This document shows positions 35,331-48,981 of a stretch of DNA of 64,000 bases, piece after piece; the first letter of the stretch is position 1; the number at the start of each line of letters is the position of its first letter. The stretch comes from Zeugodacus cucurbitae (Eukaryota; Arthropoda; Insecta; Diptera; Tephritidae): NCBI RefSeq assembly GCF_028554725.1, contig NC_071668.1:55409732-55473731 (forward strand). Reading direction: 5' to 3'. Under the pieces are notes generated by a model. The model ran no database searches. It worked only from the letters and a program-made list of their open reading frames with translations, and was not told the DNA's origin. The translations under genes were made by a program, and so were the position numbers.

Positions 35331-37334
35331 TACTAAGTACTGTAAGCACTTAATACACATCACAAGCTACAGGTCAAAAAATGAGTAGAGCATAGGAGCA
35401 GTGAAAAGTGAACTATCTACATACCATAAACATAAACAGCATAGAACGACTAACGAGAAACAACGCAAAAACATTTACAATAGTTATGCCAACAAGAAAT
35501 CAACAACAACAAAACCCACTAAATCATACAACAAACAAATGTATTTACGAGTATATTTTAACAATAACAACATTTCTGTCTTAGGGTATTACATATGAGT
35601 ATACATATAAGTATGTTTGTACAAATTTAAGTTTTAACTTAAGTTTTCCACTTGGGCAAAAGTAAAATTTCTATTTTTAGAGCGGAAAGATATTTTAAGA
35701 AATCGAGAAGAAGATATACTCTTCCGGGAAACAAAATTACCCCTAGTAATTTCCTTGACTTTAAAACTTGCTATGCTTCATAACAGAGAATCATCAAATT
35801 CGACTTTGTGTATTCCTGAGACATTTACCTTGAGACCACATCTGTCGTCGAAACTGTAATTTTTGTGTCTTTATTTAGTAGTTTATATCATCTCTGTTTC
35901 ATGATTTAATTCAGACCAAAGCTACTTCGTTTAGAGTTGTTCCTAAAATATATAATTAAAAGTATCTCAAGGATACTTGATTTAGTATTTGTCTAATGGA
36001 AAGGTGAAGAATGAATGTTAAGTTGTCAAATTACGAAATGAAAGTTGGTTCATGCTCTAACAGTGAAATCAAAGTTTTTGATAATTTCTTAACAGAGAAG
36101 TTTAGCGACATCCATCTGGCATTTCTGTTTCAACACAGTTATTTCAACCCAAATTTTGATAGGTATGGACGTGAGGTTACAAGACAATTTGCCTTTAAAA
36201 GAAAATTTTCTAAAACTAGTTTAACTATTATTCAGAAACATTCGTGTAATTGACTAAATTGTTCAACTCAAAGTGCATAAGTCTGGTAATTATCCGATGC
36301 ATAAGTACAAATTTCACCTGTACTATTTTATGTGTTCTTTAGAGCTTCCTACTTATAGCAAAAGTAATTGCAACAGCATTTAAGAAATATTATTGATAGA
36401 ATGGAAATTTCATTTTCGTTTCATTGAAATACTAGTATTATTATAATAAATTTTGCTCCCAACAGATTTAATTACAGTCTTCCGAAATCTCTTATTATAC
36501 CTTTACTATCGTCCCAACCGTGACTATTGCTATAATTACTACATATAAGGTTACATTCGTTATCAAATTAGATATTCAATTGAAACTGCAACTAAAGCAG
36601 TTTTAAGAAACTGTCTGTATATAAATGGACCCGATTCATAGCGGTTATTCCAACAGTAACAATAGAGACTTCTATCTATTGCGACTCTTGCAACCAAGAT
36701 GAGCAAATCCAACGCCATAATTACAAAATATTACTTCACAGCAAAGGTATTGAATCGTAATTTCATTAAACAGAACTGTATTTGACCTATCATGACTATC
36801 AATGATAAACATATTCTGATTTTTGATGCTGATGCTGTTGCCTGAAACATGTTTCACTTAGATTCGAGGTTTATCGCTAAGGTGATCGTCTATTTATGGA
36901 ATTTAATTCCAGATCATTCCGTTACGTAAACTTAAATTTCTGAGGAATACTAAATGTAAGCTTAACAATTCACAATTATGTGTAACTAACTCTTCCAAGA
37001 TTATGGTGAATATCATCCCATACAATTGTCGAAGCAAAACAGTATCCAAAGTAGCCTATAGACTTGAGATCCCGGTTACCACATGGTAGATTGTTCAAAG
37101 AATTTCAAGTATTAAAACATATGTATATATTACTCACAAAGGCAAGAATGAAATTAAAGTAGTTGTCTGATATAGACATGACATATACTCTACACATCAA
37201 ATTGCGAACATTCGAAAAGTGCTTCTTTCAAAAGTGTTTTCTTTTTTAATTGCTTACATTTTGCCGTTTTGAGAAAGTACTTTTTACTTTCCCCTAAAAT
37301 TTCATCAAACTTGATTAATTTAATTTTAAATATT
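35331..37334. other. Downstream of alpha2delta: 3' UTR and spacer
   Basis: Follows the TGA at 35328-35330. The first about 300 bp are CAA/AAC-rich, like a fly 3' UTR. Candidate polyadenylation hexamers are ATTAAA at about 35955 and AATAAA at 36445-36450. Which, if either, is used cannot be told. Confidence 0.4.
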
Positions 37335-37871
37335 TAGGCAATTCACAAGCTTTGTTGTAGGTCTTATGTCATATTTTAATATTCTTAAAAAATACGACAC
37401 TTGTCAGCACCCTTAATTGTTGTATGTCATATTTTGCCAAAACCAGATATATGTCCGTATTTTCCAGATATATACAATGTGCGGTATAAATCGGTTGAGA
37501 AGTGTTCGGGCGGAAGGGCACGAGCAAAACCGACCACTGACCGACTCAAAAAAACCGGTTTTTCACAGAAAACCGACTACCCTCTCGTCGAAGTTTTGCC
37601 CCAAAACATCCCAAAGCCCCACCCACCGACCACACACACTGCCACGAGTGTGTCCCAAAAAAACAAAAGCGGTTCCAAAAAGTAACCGGTTACTGCAGTA
37701 CTAGGCATATGCCGCAAAAAACCGAAAAAATTCGGCAGCAAGTAGGTAGGGGTATAGAGTAGCCACGCAGTGTTGTATCAGTCATATTTTAATTTTGCAT
37801 TTGAAACAACAACAGTGTTGGTATGACAGTCATAAAAAAATATGACAATATGACACCTTGTGAATACCCTA
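37335..37871. repeat. Inverted-repeat element B (MITE-like)
   Basis: The left end TAGGCAATTCACAAGCTTTG (37335) and the reversed right end TAGGGTATTCACAAGGTGTC (37871) are imperfect terminal inverted repeats. Inside both is GTCATATTTT. The 540-bp core has a different base composition from its surroundings (ACCGACC/AAACCG-rich, about 37500-37730). No transposase is encoded. A hAT-type origin is possible, but I could not define a target duplication. Confidence 0.5.
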
Positions 37872-37988
37872 ATTATTTCTTTTGAAAAATTTTCAGATAA
37901 TTTTGTCACATCTACATCCTCGAAAAGTAATGCACTACAAGTTTTCATTTTGGCTTCATAGGTCTATCACTCTTTCTAGTGTACATAT

Positions 37989-38268
37989 GCACAGCCAAAT
38001 AAATTTAGTGCCTTTCGCACAGCCGGCTACTCAATTAGCGATCATCAACGAGCTTTTTTGTTTTTTCTGTTCATAAGAACTTAGTAATTTTTAACAGCTA
38101 TTTTATCAATAATTACAACCAATTTTCCAGCGTGGACAACTTCACGTACTACAGTTTCAACTCGATTTGTATTCGATTAAAAATTAATTTAGAAAATATT
38201 GTTTTTTGCGAGGTAAATCGATTTAAATCATCGATCGATTTTACTTGAGAAAAGGCCAGTTAATTAAA
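37989..38268 (+). repeat. MITE family A, copy 3 (diverged)
   Basis: Opens GCACAGCCAAATAAATT. It keeps GGCTACTCAATTAGCGATCA, GTTCATAAGAACTTAG, TTTCAACTCGATTTGTA and GAGGTAAATCGATTTAAATC. The right-end TTAATTGATCAATTAA palindrome is eroded. Confidence 0.6.
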
Positions 38269-38279
38269 ATTCCCAGCGT

Positions 38280-38383
38280 GAGCCAGTTCTACAATTTCAA
38301 CTCGATTTGTATAAAAATTATAATAATGTAGAATTTTTGTTTTGTATGGTAAATCTGTTTAAGTCATCATTAATTGATACCTA
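38280..38383 (+). repeat. Partial tandem copy of MITE family A right half
   Basis: Repeats the TTTCAACTCGATTTGTATAA and TTTTGTATGGTAAATC part of the adjacent copy at 37989-38268, ending near CATTAATTGATAC. It could be a second nested insertion or a local duplication. Confidence 0.5.
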
Positions 38384-41300
38384 ATGTTGTTTAAATTAAA
38401 TGAAAGCAGTTGTGAGATTACTATCGGATTTTTCCAATTTGAATAAAATTTCGTCGAAAGTATACAGCATGAGTGTAAAGGGAAATGTGAAGTTAGCTGT
38501 GGTTAATCGAAACTGTCTTGGGGTTCATTTCTTTCTTATTTTAATTATTTTTTAGAATTTTTACCTACCAAGTTCATTGCAAGTTCCATAAACCAATTTC
38601 AAAACCATAGAAATTTCCGCTCTTAATTTTAATTTCTTTTCACAAGCAAATTAAATCAAATTTCATGATAATAAGTAACTAAATTGAAACGATTTTTTTC
38701 TATTGCAAATAATTAGAATATTTTTTAGTAAAATAGTAATAAATGGAATAAGTTTCTTAGATGCCTCCTACTACATAAATTATGCATATAAGCTAGGTCG
38801 TAGTTAAATTGAAAAATAAATGAAAAAAAAAACAATTTTGTGTAAGTTGGTAGACAATAAAAACTTCATTTAATTCAAATAATTTAAAAATTCATAAAAA
38901 TTTAGATCCAATTAGTTGTATTTAAAGTCTTATTAAAGCAGAGTTAAGGTGGCGTAAGCAAACTTAGTAATTTATGTATATTAGTAAAAACAAGAAAAAC
39001 AAATATTAATGAGCAGTAATGTTAATATGATTAGTAATAATTAGCGGAAAATATATATATATAAAGATATTTAATGAAGTATTTAAAGCAGTACAGTGGT
39101 ACTGAAAACGTGAATGCGTGGAAAAATTACACTGAGTTAAAGGTTATTATGAAATTTTCGATTTTTGAATACTTAAAGTAAGCACAATAATTATTGTATT
39201 ATTATTGGTTTTTGATCTTCTATTATATTTTTTAAATTAATTTATTTTTTCATACCAGATGTGTGGAATTTTTTCAATAAAAAAGAAATATAAAATATTT
39301 TAATTTTTTTTTTTTTTTGTCTCAAAATAATAGATTTACTCACTATTGTTGAGATATTCGGAGGAAACATTTTATTTTAATTTTTCATTAATTTTTTATT
39401 GTTTACTTATTTTATATTTAATTTATTTTTAATATTTTGATTTTTTTATAATATTATTTTAATTATTATAGTTTTGTACTTTTTTATTCAATTACATATT
39501 TTTATTATTTTTAAACTTATTGTCTAGTATAGAAATTTGTCCGCTATTGTTGAAAGAGAGAAACTACATTTACAACCTTAAAATTAGTACAGTGTCATAC
39601 ATTTAGTATAAATGTAGTTAAATTATTGACGTTAAAAAATTAAAAAAAAAATCAAAATTTTGATCAAAATGGCAACAACTATAAATAGTAAAATATTTGC
39701 CATTTAAAAGTACTAAAATAAACATTTATTTGTAAATATTGTTGACAGCGAAAATGTATGGAAAATGCAATTGAAAATTTTTGAAGTAAAGCAAGGCAAC
39801 ACAAATTCCTACCGATCCGTTTTTAAAGCAAAAAACAAAATACCAAATAGTGATAAAAATAGTTTTCATATTTTCTTCGCAATTCATACAACAATTTCCA
39901 AATCAATAGTGAAAATATAAAAAAAATAAAATTTTATTAAATTGTAAATTATAAAAAAATATTTATTTATATATTAAAAGTGTTCGTTATTAAAAGTGAA
40001 TATTTTTTTATACTTTAAAATTAAAATTAAATAAAAATTAATTAATTTTTTTAATAAAAATTTTAATAAAAAATTATTAATTTTTATAATACAAATTTTT
40101 TATTAATTTTTATAAAGACAAAAATTGTTATAATTTTTATGGTAAATATAATTATTAATTTTTACAATAAAAAAATATTATTATTTTTTTTATAAAACAA
40201 TAATCAAATTTTATATTAAAACAAATTTTGAATTTTTTGAATTAATTAAAAAAAAAAATTATTAAATTATTTTTGCAAGTCAAGTCATTTTGTTGTTATC
40301 ATTTCCTTGCACCAACTACAAAAGCGCACAAATACTCGTATTCACTGCAGTGTTAAAGTTCACTTTTAAATAATTTTTTTGCAAATATGCTTAACTGACA
40401 ACATGAAAAATACTAATATTTAAGCATAAATAATCTAAACGACACCACAGTAACAAAATTACATATGAAAAACGATTCAAGCAAAGTTAAATGAAAAGAC
40501 TTAATGCAATTATTGAGCGTCATATCAGTTTAAACATATACTATATATATAAATGTGTATATGTACTATGTATGCAAATATTGAAAATATTGATGATACT
40601 TATACAATATTGACAATTTATGCCACACAAAAACAAAAATAACAACAACTGTTGCAGCAAAACACACAAAAATGTAATACCAATAAACCCGTTGAGAAGT
40701 TTATTAAAGCAGAAAATGAACAAAATAACGGTACAGCAATATCAAACGAATTATACTGAACACTACTCAAATGATGTGAGATAACAGTTGTAGCATTTTT
40801 GTTGGTATTTTTACTGAATCGATTTATTTTATATAAAACTTTATACAAAACGAAAAGCGGAGGAGAGCAATGTGCAAACCAAAAAAAAAATATTACAAAA
40901 CCAATAATAAGAAAAATTCCAATAGCAAAAATAAAATTATTAATAACTAAAAAAATTAATAAAAACAAAAAAAAATATTATTAATTAAAAAATTATTAAT
41001 AATAATAATAAAATAAACAATAATAATAAAAATTAATAATAATTAATAAAAAATTAGACTTACATAAAAAAATTAAAAAAAAACCAAAATTAGTGCTGCA
41101 GCAACAAAAAAAAAAAACACAAAAAAAGCTGCTTAAAATTAAAAAAAAATACTTTTGACTGCAATTGCAATTGGCAAAAATATCAAAAATTTAACTGAAA
41201 TAAAAACTACAATAACAACAAAGCAAAAAAAAAACGAATTCAACAATGGTTTAGCGTAATAATAAAATATTGAACATATCGTCTACTTCATAATCAAATT

Positions 41301-42661
41301 GTTTTTTATTGTAAGTTTACTGCGAAAATTTACTTTACTTTACATTTACATTGTTGTAATTCGTTTTTGTTTGTGTTTTATACTTTAAAATTTACAAACT
41401 AATACAAATGCATATAAGTCAAAAAAAAAGAAAACGAGTATAAGTGTGGGGTTTGGGGATAAATTAAGAAAATAGAAAAAACCAAAAACGAAACGAAAAC
41501 TATTAAAAAAGTTTGCAATGCAGCGTTGGGGCGTTAAAAAAATTCACACACATACACACACAAAAACATTTTCTGTGTCTTAAACTTGTATAAAAGAATG
41601 TCTTCCATTAATTAATACTAAACCAAAAAGTAATGAATAATACTAACAACAACAAAAGCATAAGAAATTTATTAATTAACTATTAAATATTAAAATAAAA
41701 TACAAAAAACAACAACAACATATGCATACATGCTTATTAAGTGAGCACACACACATACATACATACACAATCAAACACACATTTGCATGCGTACACCTGC
41801 ATACTTACTACTACAACTAGTAAATAATTAAATATAATAGAACAAAAAAAATGAAAAATTATTACAAAATAATACAATTATGGTTATTATGTAAGAAAGT
41901 TTTTTGAATGTATTGTACGAGTGTGCGTGTGAAACTCAACTACAACAAACAATTGATGTGAGCAAGAACAACATTGTTAAAGGTTTACCAGCATTGATGT
42001 TTGAGAAGTTTGTAGGCTGAAATTGTTTTTGATGTGTCTTGACATTTAGTTGAAGTCTCTGTTACACATAGCAACCTCTGAAAACTCTCTATCTGTGGTG
42101 AAACGAACAAGCAAACAGGTATAAATGCAAAATACTGGCATAAGCAGAGAGAGCGAGATAGAGAGAGAAAAAGGCAGAATAGCAACCATATATAACACTC
42201 TGCGAGCTTTTAACACACTCTCTTGTTGCTTTAAAATTTTATGTTTTTGAGCAGAGAAACGAGCTAGTGCTAAGCCCAGTGAAATGGCGAAACGAAAACG
42301 GCAATATCAAAGCAATTTTGTTAGACCGCCCAAGTGTTTTGTTTGTATCACTTATTAAAATTATTTATCGAATGAACATTAACATCTTTAGTGCAAATAA
42401 TTCAAATTTTAAGAACCTATTTCTTTTTTAAATGAATTTCACGAACCTGAATTCGATAAAGCATTGCAGTGAACCTCGAGAACCTCGGCACTATTATAGG
42501 TGTGCTCACTGGCCACTGTCCGATAGGTGCGGTGACGCTAGGGATCCTGACAGATGCATGCTCCAATGCCTCACATTTGCTTAACTGAGGTTGAAGAAAT
42601 TTGTAATGGATTCCAAGTGCTTTGCCGAATCGTGAGGGTCTTTCTGATCCATTATGAGACA
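38384..42661. other. Very AT-rich intergenic DNA, A-rich block
   Basis: From about 39600 to 41300 the plus strand is dominated by A and T, with A-rich runs from 40880 to 41260. The translated frames at 40541-40984 reflect only that composition. A GA-rich run lies at about 42146-42173. No gene seen. Confidence 0.55.
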
Positions 42662-43325
42662 TTATGGACTTAATTTTGAGAGCTCTCTACTACTTTTGTT
42701 GAGACCAAACGTGTTTCTAAGTTTAGCTGTGGATCATCGGACTCACGTTGTCAAGAAAATGTAGACGTCGGAGAAGAGATTATAATTATATATATTTCAA
42801 TCAATAATTTCTTTAAGATTCACTAATAGGATACTGCAAAGTCTATTTAAAAATTATTGAGCTGTCGCAGAAATAGTACAGATTACTCAAGATTTTAAAA
42901 AGGCGATAAGAACAAGTGAGAAACCCCTAAGTTATAAAGAGAAGAACTAGAATACATCAAATGTCTATTATAAATCACTGTTACCGAGAGACACAAATTA
43001 AAGTATATGTCAAAAGTATGTGACTCATAAGGCTCGGAAATTACAAGTACATGACCTTAAATTAAAAGAACAACATCAATTACAATAATTCATTTTCACT
43101 ACTTAAACTAAAAGATCTCATTCAAGCTTTCGCAGAATATATAATTTAATGTCTACTTTATTTGACTAATACCTAAGGCAGAATTCTGCAATGGGAAGGA
43201 CTCAATTTTGAGAGCTCTCTACTACTTTTGTTGAGACCAAAGGTGCTTCTAAGTTTAGCTATGACTTCTTGGTCTCACGTTGTCGAGCGAATGTAGACGT
43301 CGGAGTAGAGATTATAATTATATAA
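42662..43325. repeat. 130-bp direct repeat pair flanking 405 bp
   Basis: 42662-42791 and 43197-43325 are near-identical. Shared blocks are TTTTGAGAGCTCTCTACTAC, TTTTGTTGAGACCAAA, TTCTAAGTTTAGCT, TCTCACGTTGTC-like and TGTAGACGTCGGAG, then AGAGATTATAATTATATA. The second copy is preceded by purine-rich AATGGGAAGGA. The layout resembles a very small LTR element (TRIM), but no primer-binding site or target duplication was recognised. Confidence 0.6.
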
Positions 43326-45322
43326 GGTCTACACCTCCGCCGTTTGTAAATTTAAGGCTTTTTTTCACTTTTACTCTAAACTCTTTCGGATTGGAAAATA
43401 TACGAAATGGTATTTCTATATACTTAATTTTAATAAACCAACGATATTGTCATGAGAATATTACAGAGACTTTTAGGAAAGTAATTTAGTTTCAGTACAA
43501 CGGGCTTATTCCAGAATAGACAGCTTCCTGTTTACTCAAACACGAGAGAAATTTTTATAATTTATTTGTTTCAATCTCATAAAATACGATTTTTTTTAAG
43601 TAAATTTGGTTTCAATATAAATTCGAGTATAGATCTGATTGTTAACTAAAAACCTGCTAAATGTCAGACACTTCGAAATATGTATGATAGCGTAATTGCA
43701 TTCAAAATATTAGTATGATGTTTGTTACAGGATTTTACGCTGCTTGAGCAATTGTAAAAGGCAAATGGTTGAATTTAATTGCGAGTAAATAACCTAAATA
43801 ACTGTAAACTTAAGTGCATGAGTCCGAATTGTGTAGAATTAATGATTTAATGAACATTTTGAGAGAGAGAGAGAGAGAGAGAGCGTGTGCAAATTGTTCT
43901 GAGCGTAAGTAATGGAAATGTATGCATTTATGAGTAATCATTACATTTGAATTGTAATTGAAATGTTTGTGTGTCTGGCATGCGAGTGCGTAAGTTGAGC
44001 AAATTTGTTATTAAGGTATTTATATGTAATTTTCATTGAAAAAATTTACCTGGTAACACTAGACATAAGCACATACATACAATACATAACTATATACGCG
44101 CATACATTACATATAAATGTGTAAATTGAAATACTTACTTATAATGAAGACAGGAATAATGCTAGCATAAATAACGGACATATATAACTGATGAATTAAT
44201 TATATGAGTGTTAAGTAATGCATTAAATGAAAATGAAAATGAAAACGAAAATGTACCGAAAAGCAGTTGATGAATTGCTGGCAGAAGCATAAACCATAGT
44301 TATGAGATTTATGTAAGATAAATTTTGCAAAGTTGTTTGCAAAACAAAAAAAAATGTTTTTGAAAGATTTTGCGCAATTGTTTGATAGTTGTTTTTATTG
44401 AAACGAACTAAACAAATATGTAAAACAAAAACAAATTGAATAATGCAATTTTTTGAAACTAAACTAGAGAATATACTTCAAACCTAACTTAAACATGCAT
44501 ATTATATACAAAAGACACATTTCCACGAGTTTCATGACGAACACACATACAGACACACACACACATAGATTTCTATGACATTAGCGTACTCTTAGATTAA
44601 AAAGGAAACGAAACAAAAAAAAGAACAACAAACACTCTGCTCTCAACTAAAGTAAATTTTTAAGCTTCATCTACTAAAACAAAAAAAATATACAAAAAAA
44701 CAAAAAATACATATAATAAAATAATAAACATTTATAAAGTCTTTCCATTATTATTCGTATATTTTGCTGCTACAAAACGAAAATGTAAAAAATATTTATA
44801 AATAACGAAAAATCTAGCAAAAAATTGTGAAATCCAAGAATTCATTACCAAACTCGAATTTGCTAATCTGCATGTAGTAAATTAATCAATTATAAGAAAC
44901 GCTCAAACGCAAACTGAAAACACATTAAAAACACACACACACAAAAATGCATTTCCATGCAACACTTTGTTTTATAGAAATTATTATTATTATTATTATA
45001 TAAAGTAATATTAAAATCAATAAATTACACTATACTCTCACGCAGTTGTTTAAGAAAGTGTGTATTTTATTTTTATTAAAAGTAAGACAGTTTAGGATTT
45101 TCAAAAATCTGGTATTTTTAGCTGAAAGTATATCTTAGGGTTCTAATGGCACTACTTTTCTTTAGGGTTCAATATTTTGCAATTTTTGCGGATTTCTCTA
45201 GAAACTGTATTTTTAAATTCACTTGGAGACTATATTCACATATTTTAGTAAACCATCCATAGATTTTTCGCTATAAACATTTTAAACCCATAAAAAGAGC
45301 CATTCTGAAGTAAATTAAGATT
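43326..45322. other. AT-rich intergenic DNA with simple repeats
   Basis: (GA)n at 43861-43883, CA-type runs near 44545-44562 and 44929-44943, and (TTA)n near 44982-45000. No coding content recognised. Confidence 0.5.
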
Positions 45323-45843
45323 AGGCGTGTTTTATTTGACCACCACAAGCTAATAGCTAAATCATGGACAAATAAAACGCATTTAGCTTATTTCATATAT
45401 TCGCTTAAAAATGAATTGTGTTGGCAATGCGGGCCCGAACTCTCAGCTGGAATGTAATATATTTGAAAAAAAAGTTGAATTTATAAATCAAATTTCCTTT
45501 TGTTTACCGCTTTTCTATAATATTCTGAGCTTTTAAAGAATCTACAATCATTATTAGATCCGGGATGGTCTAAATAAATATGGATAAAGTTCGATAGAAT
45601 TTAAAATTTTGGTTTGTTTACATTTTTATCTGTCAAAATGGGGTTTCTCGCTATTGCCAACTACATTTTTTTGGAAAAAACCCAACTCTTGTGAATGAAA
45701 AAAAAAAAACGATGAACTGGCAATGCCTCTAGTTCAATATACAAGCTATGATAGCTTATGACAAGCCAACATAATTATGTTGGCTAAGTCTTCCATACAA
45801 AATAAGCTAATAGCTTAATTTGCTGATCAAATAAAACACGCCT
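45323..45843. repeat. Inverted-repeat element C (MITE, 521 bp)
   Basis: The left terminus AGGCGTGTTTTATTTGACCA (45323) is matched in inverse by the right terminus ending at 45843 (reversed: AGGCGTGTTTTATTTGATCA), 19 of 20 bases. Further in, CTAATAGCTAA pairs with TAAGCTAATAGCTTA. A perfect 22-bp palindrome, AGCCAACATAA plus its complement, spans 45764-45785. TA-rich flanks hinder a clear target-site call. No protein is encoded. Confidence 0.72.
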
Positions 45844-48800
45844 ATTATTTCTAGTTTTATTTTGTTTAAGGCAACACAAGTTCCTAAAATAACCGTCGCC
45901 CGGAGATACACTCTCAAAAGAAGTGATTCCGAAAATTGCCCACTTTGCGATTGACTACTATTTATGTTCAGAATAAATTGCTAAAAATATATATTTTTTG
46001 AGAGCTTCGGACTGGTTCAAAATGAAACCCTGGAATCTGGTAATGGCTCTAATTAGAGTACGTGAAATCCTTCCGAAATTGTTCGAAACAACAGCAGATA
46101 TTCTGAAAATAATATTGAGGAGACGAAGAATATCCCACTCAGGTCAAGACTGCGGAATAATTAGCTCGAAAACAAAAGTCCTCAATTGAGTCATTTCGAC
46201 AGTCTTTGAACAACGAGTGTTTTTGGTTTACCTCAGTACCACCTATGAAGGCATATAGATCACGTGTGTTCAAGAACATAACGTATCAATAAGATGAGTT
46301 GATCAGCGCTCTGAATTTGCTAGACACTTTCAGTACCAAATAGCTAACCACCTTGGTAGAGTTCGATGCCCATCTAAAACAATGCAATGCTTCTCCACTT
46401 TGAGTGACCGAAGTCACTCTGCCTGTATTTAGTTTTCAACCACAGCCACCATGGAACTCCCCGAAGTGCTAACCCACTGAGCAGATTAAAAACTTGGCTC
46501 CTGCTCCCTGTGGTACCAGGTTAAAGTCTCAGGCGAGACTTTGTAGCCGAAAATACTACCATTTGAGTTTCCCTACAACTCTGCACTGGTAGTACTTTGA
46601 ACACATTTGTCCTTTGTAATAGGAAGATCATTCAAAGGAAGAGTGCAATATCAAAAAGGTAATACAATTTCTAGATCAAGCTAAGAGAATATATTATGGC
46701 AGGTATAGATAACAGATTAATGTGCATGTTTTTGATTTTAGTCGTCTCTTACGATAGGCATACCTTACGCGGGGTTATTCTGACAGTCTTTAGATAGTAC
46801 GAAAGTTTCGAAAAGTAAATCGGAATGTTTTAATGTATTCTTGTATGGCAAAACATTATTCCAGATCTGTTGTTGTGATACCGAGAGTTCTAAAGAGCAG
46901 TATGTGGGAATCCTATTAGACTACCCTAAACGGTATATAACCTGTTAACTCGATAGGGTTCAATACCTTTCTGTTTTTGCATTTATTGGGAACTTTTAGT
47001 GTCGAGATCTTCAACAGAATAAACAAAAGAAACTACAGAAAACAATTAGAAAAAATTTGTACGATATTTTCCACGTATTCTAGTTCCAATAGCATTTAAA
47101 TAATCCTAAAGATTGAATTAACACATTTCGTTAAGATTCTAAGGACAAACTTCACGAAGTTTATTAAAACAACTTCTCCCTATAATAATAATTTGGGGTG
47201 ATCCCAGTTGCTGAGGCAATAACTTGGATAATTAAATAGTTCAGCACTTCGTTCTATTTTTCAAAAAGTACTGGTATCTCGGTATTCGTACGCAATGGAA
47301 TTAGTTAAGTACGCATTTAGCATAGAAAAAAAATGAATTATTATTCAAATAAGATATGTGTTTTCGAAGCAGGGAAGAAATAATTTATCGAGTAGTCCAC
47401 TAATAGTTCAATGAATCTTGTTACAGCGACTTTCATGTTTTATTTTACAGATTTTAGACCAGTTCTACTATTATGAATAGCTCGAAACACTATTACTTTT
47501 GAAAATTTAATAAATGAGATTTTTTCAATAATTTTAAAAACTTTAGACTTGAGATAAAGTTATAATTCGAGGACACTGTTGGAGTTTGTGTGTAGTCTTT
47601 CTTGCAAGCGTTTTGATTTCCTTTTGAAAGTAAATTTTCCATCAACTATTGAATTTGAAATGCAGGAAATGCATTTAACCATTTTGCTTTCTCCTCAATT
47701 TCATCACAAAAAAAAAAAAAAACATTTACAATAACTTGAAAACTAACGAATTTAGTTCACTAAAACTTTAGAATAAATATAAACTTATAATAAAATAATT
47801 TTATTTGAAAAAAAAATATATAAAGTTGTGCTAATTCGACTAAAGAAAATATCAATAAAATTAAAAATTGTGGATAAAACAACTAATCTAAAATACAAAA
47901 AATTGTGAAAAATTTTATGGATATTTAAAAATTCAGCAAAGCTAAATTGTACAAAACAAAAAAGTTTGAAATATAATTAACAAAAAAATCGTAATTTTCA
48001 TTAGGTCTCTTGAGCTAACGTAAATCTTCACAGAAATTGAAAAAAAAAATTAATAACCTGATATATAAATGTACGCAAAGTATATAGAAAATGCATGCAG
48101 TTAATCGCCTACCAATATGAGGTAATACATAAAAATATACTGTAAATTTATTTATTACATTACATTTTTTACAAAACACGTACCCACAATTCTAAAATGA
48201 AAAACCCACAATTCTAAAAGTAACACACACATCCACACATGAACAGAACTGTATACACACTACAAAATTTTTGAATATTAAACTCACTTACTAAATAATT
48301 ATAAACTCCGTAAGAAAGTGTAATTCAAAGCAATGCAATTACAAAAATTTCTACGCTCTCATAAATCTAAAAAAAAAACAACAAAGAATATAAAAAAATA
48401 AGGAAAAAAGTCTCATTCCAAACTGATATATAAAAAAGTTCATTCGAGTTAAACTACTAAGCATTATACGAGATAATTATTTATACATAAATATTATAAT
48501 ATGAAAGTTCATTACATTGCTAATAACAACCAAATACAATTACCAATCCAAAAACCAAAAACGAAAAAAAACAGAAAACAAAAAAACTAAGAAATAATAA
48601 AGCAAGTAATAAATAAATAAATAAAAGTATTGAGAAAAAAGTACACAAACTGATTGAAACTTAGCATATATTATTACAAACATATACATTTAAGTTGATG
48701 ATAGATGAGAGAAGCGATGAAAAATACATTATAGAAGAACATAAACAATGAATAAATAAACAGGTGAAAGGTCAAGTTGAATGATAATGAAGTTGAAGGT

Positions 48801-48981
48801 GAATTACATTTAAAAAATAAAAGAAAACAAAATATTACAAAAAAAATAAAATTAATTCCGAAATGGAGTGCTTCATTTATTATTGCTGGCAAAAAAGGTA
48901 GGTATATCAAGAGCTAGAAACTGGCTTCGTTTCGAAGGAAAACAAATCTCTATGATGAAATTCAATTTTAATATTGCGATT
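45844..48981. other. Intergenic DNA, one possible old retroposon patch
   Basis: About 46440-46790 is less AT-rich. It carries GTACCAGGTTAAAGTCTCAG and CGTCTCTTACGATAGGCATA, phrases I associate with 3' ends of insect non-LTR elements, but I cannot name the family. The remainder to 48981 is AT-rich with A runs and no gene. Confidence 0.35.

Noticed and set aside
40541..40984. Hydrophobic frames on both strands near 40.5-41 kb
   Set aside because: The Phe/Leu/Lys/Asn composition follows directly from AT-rich DNA. No start context or homologue is recognisable.
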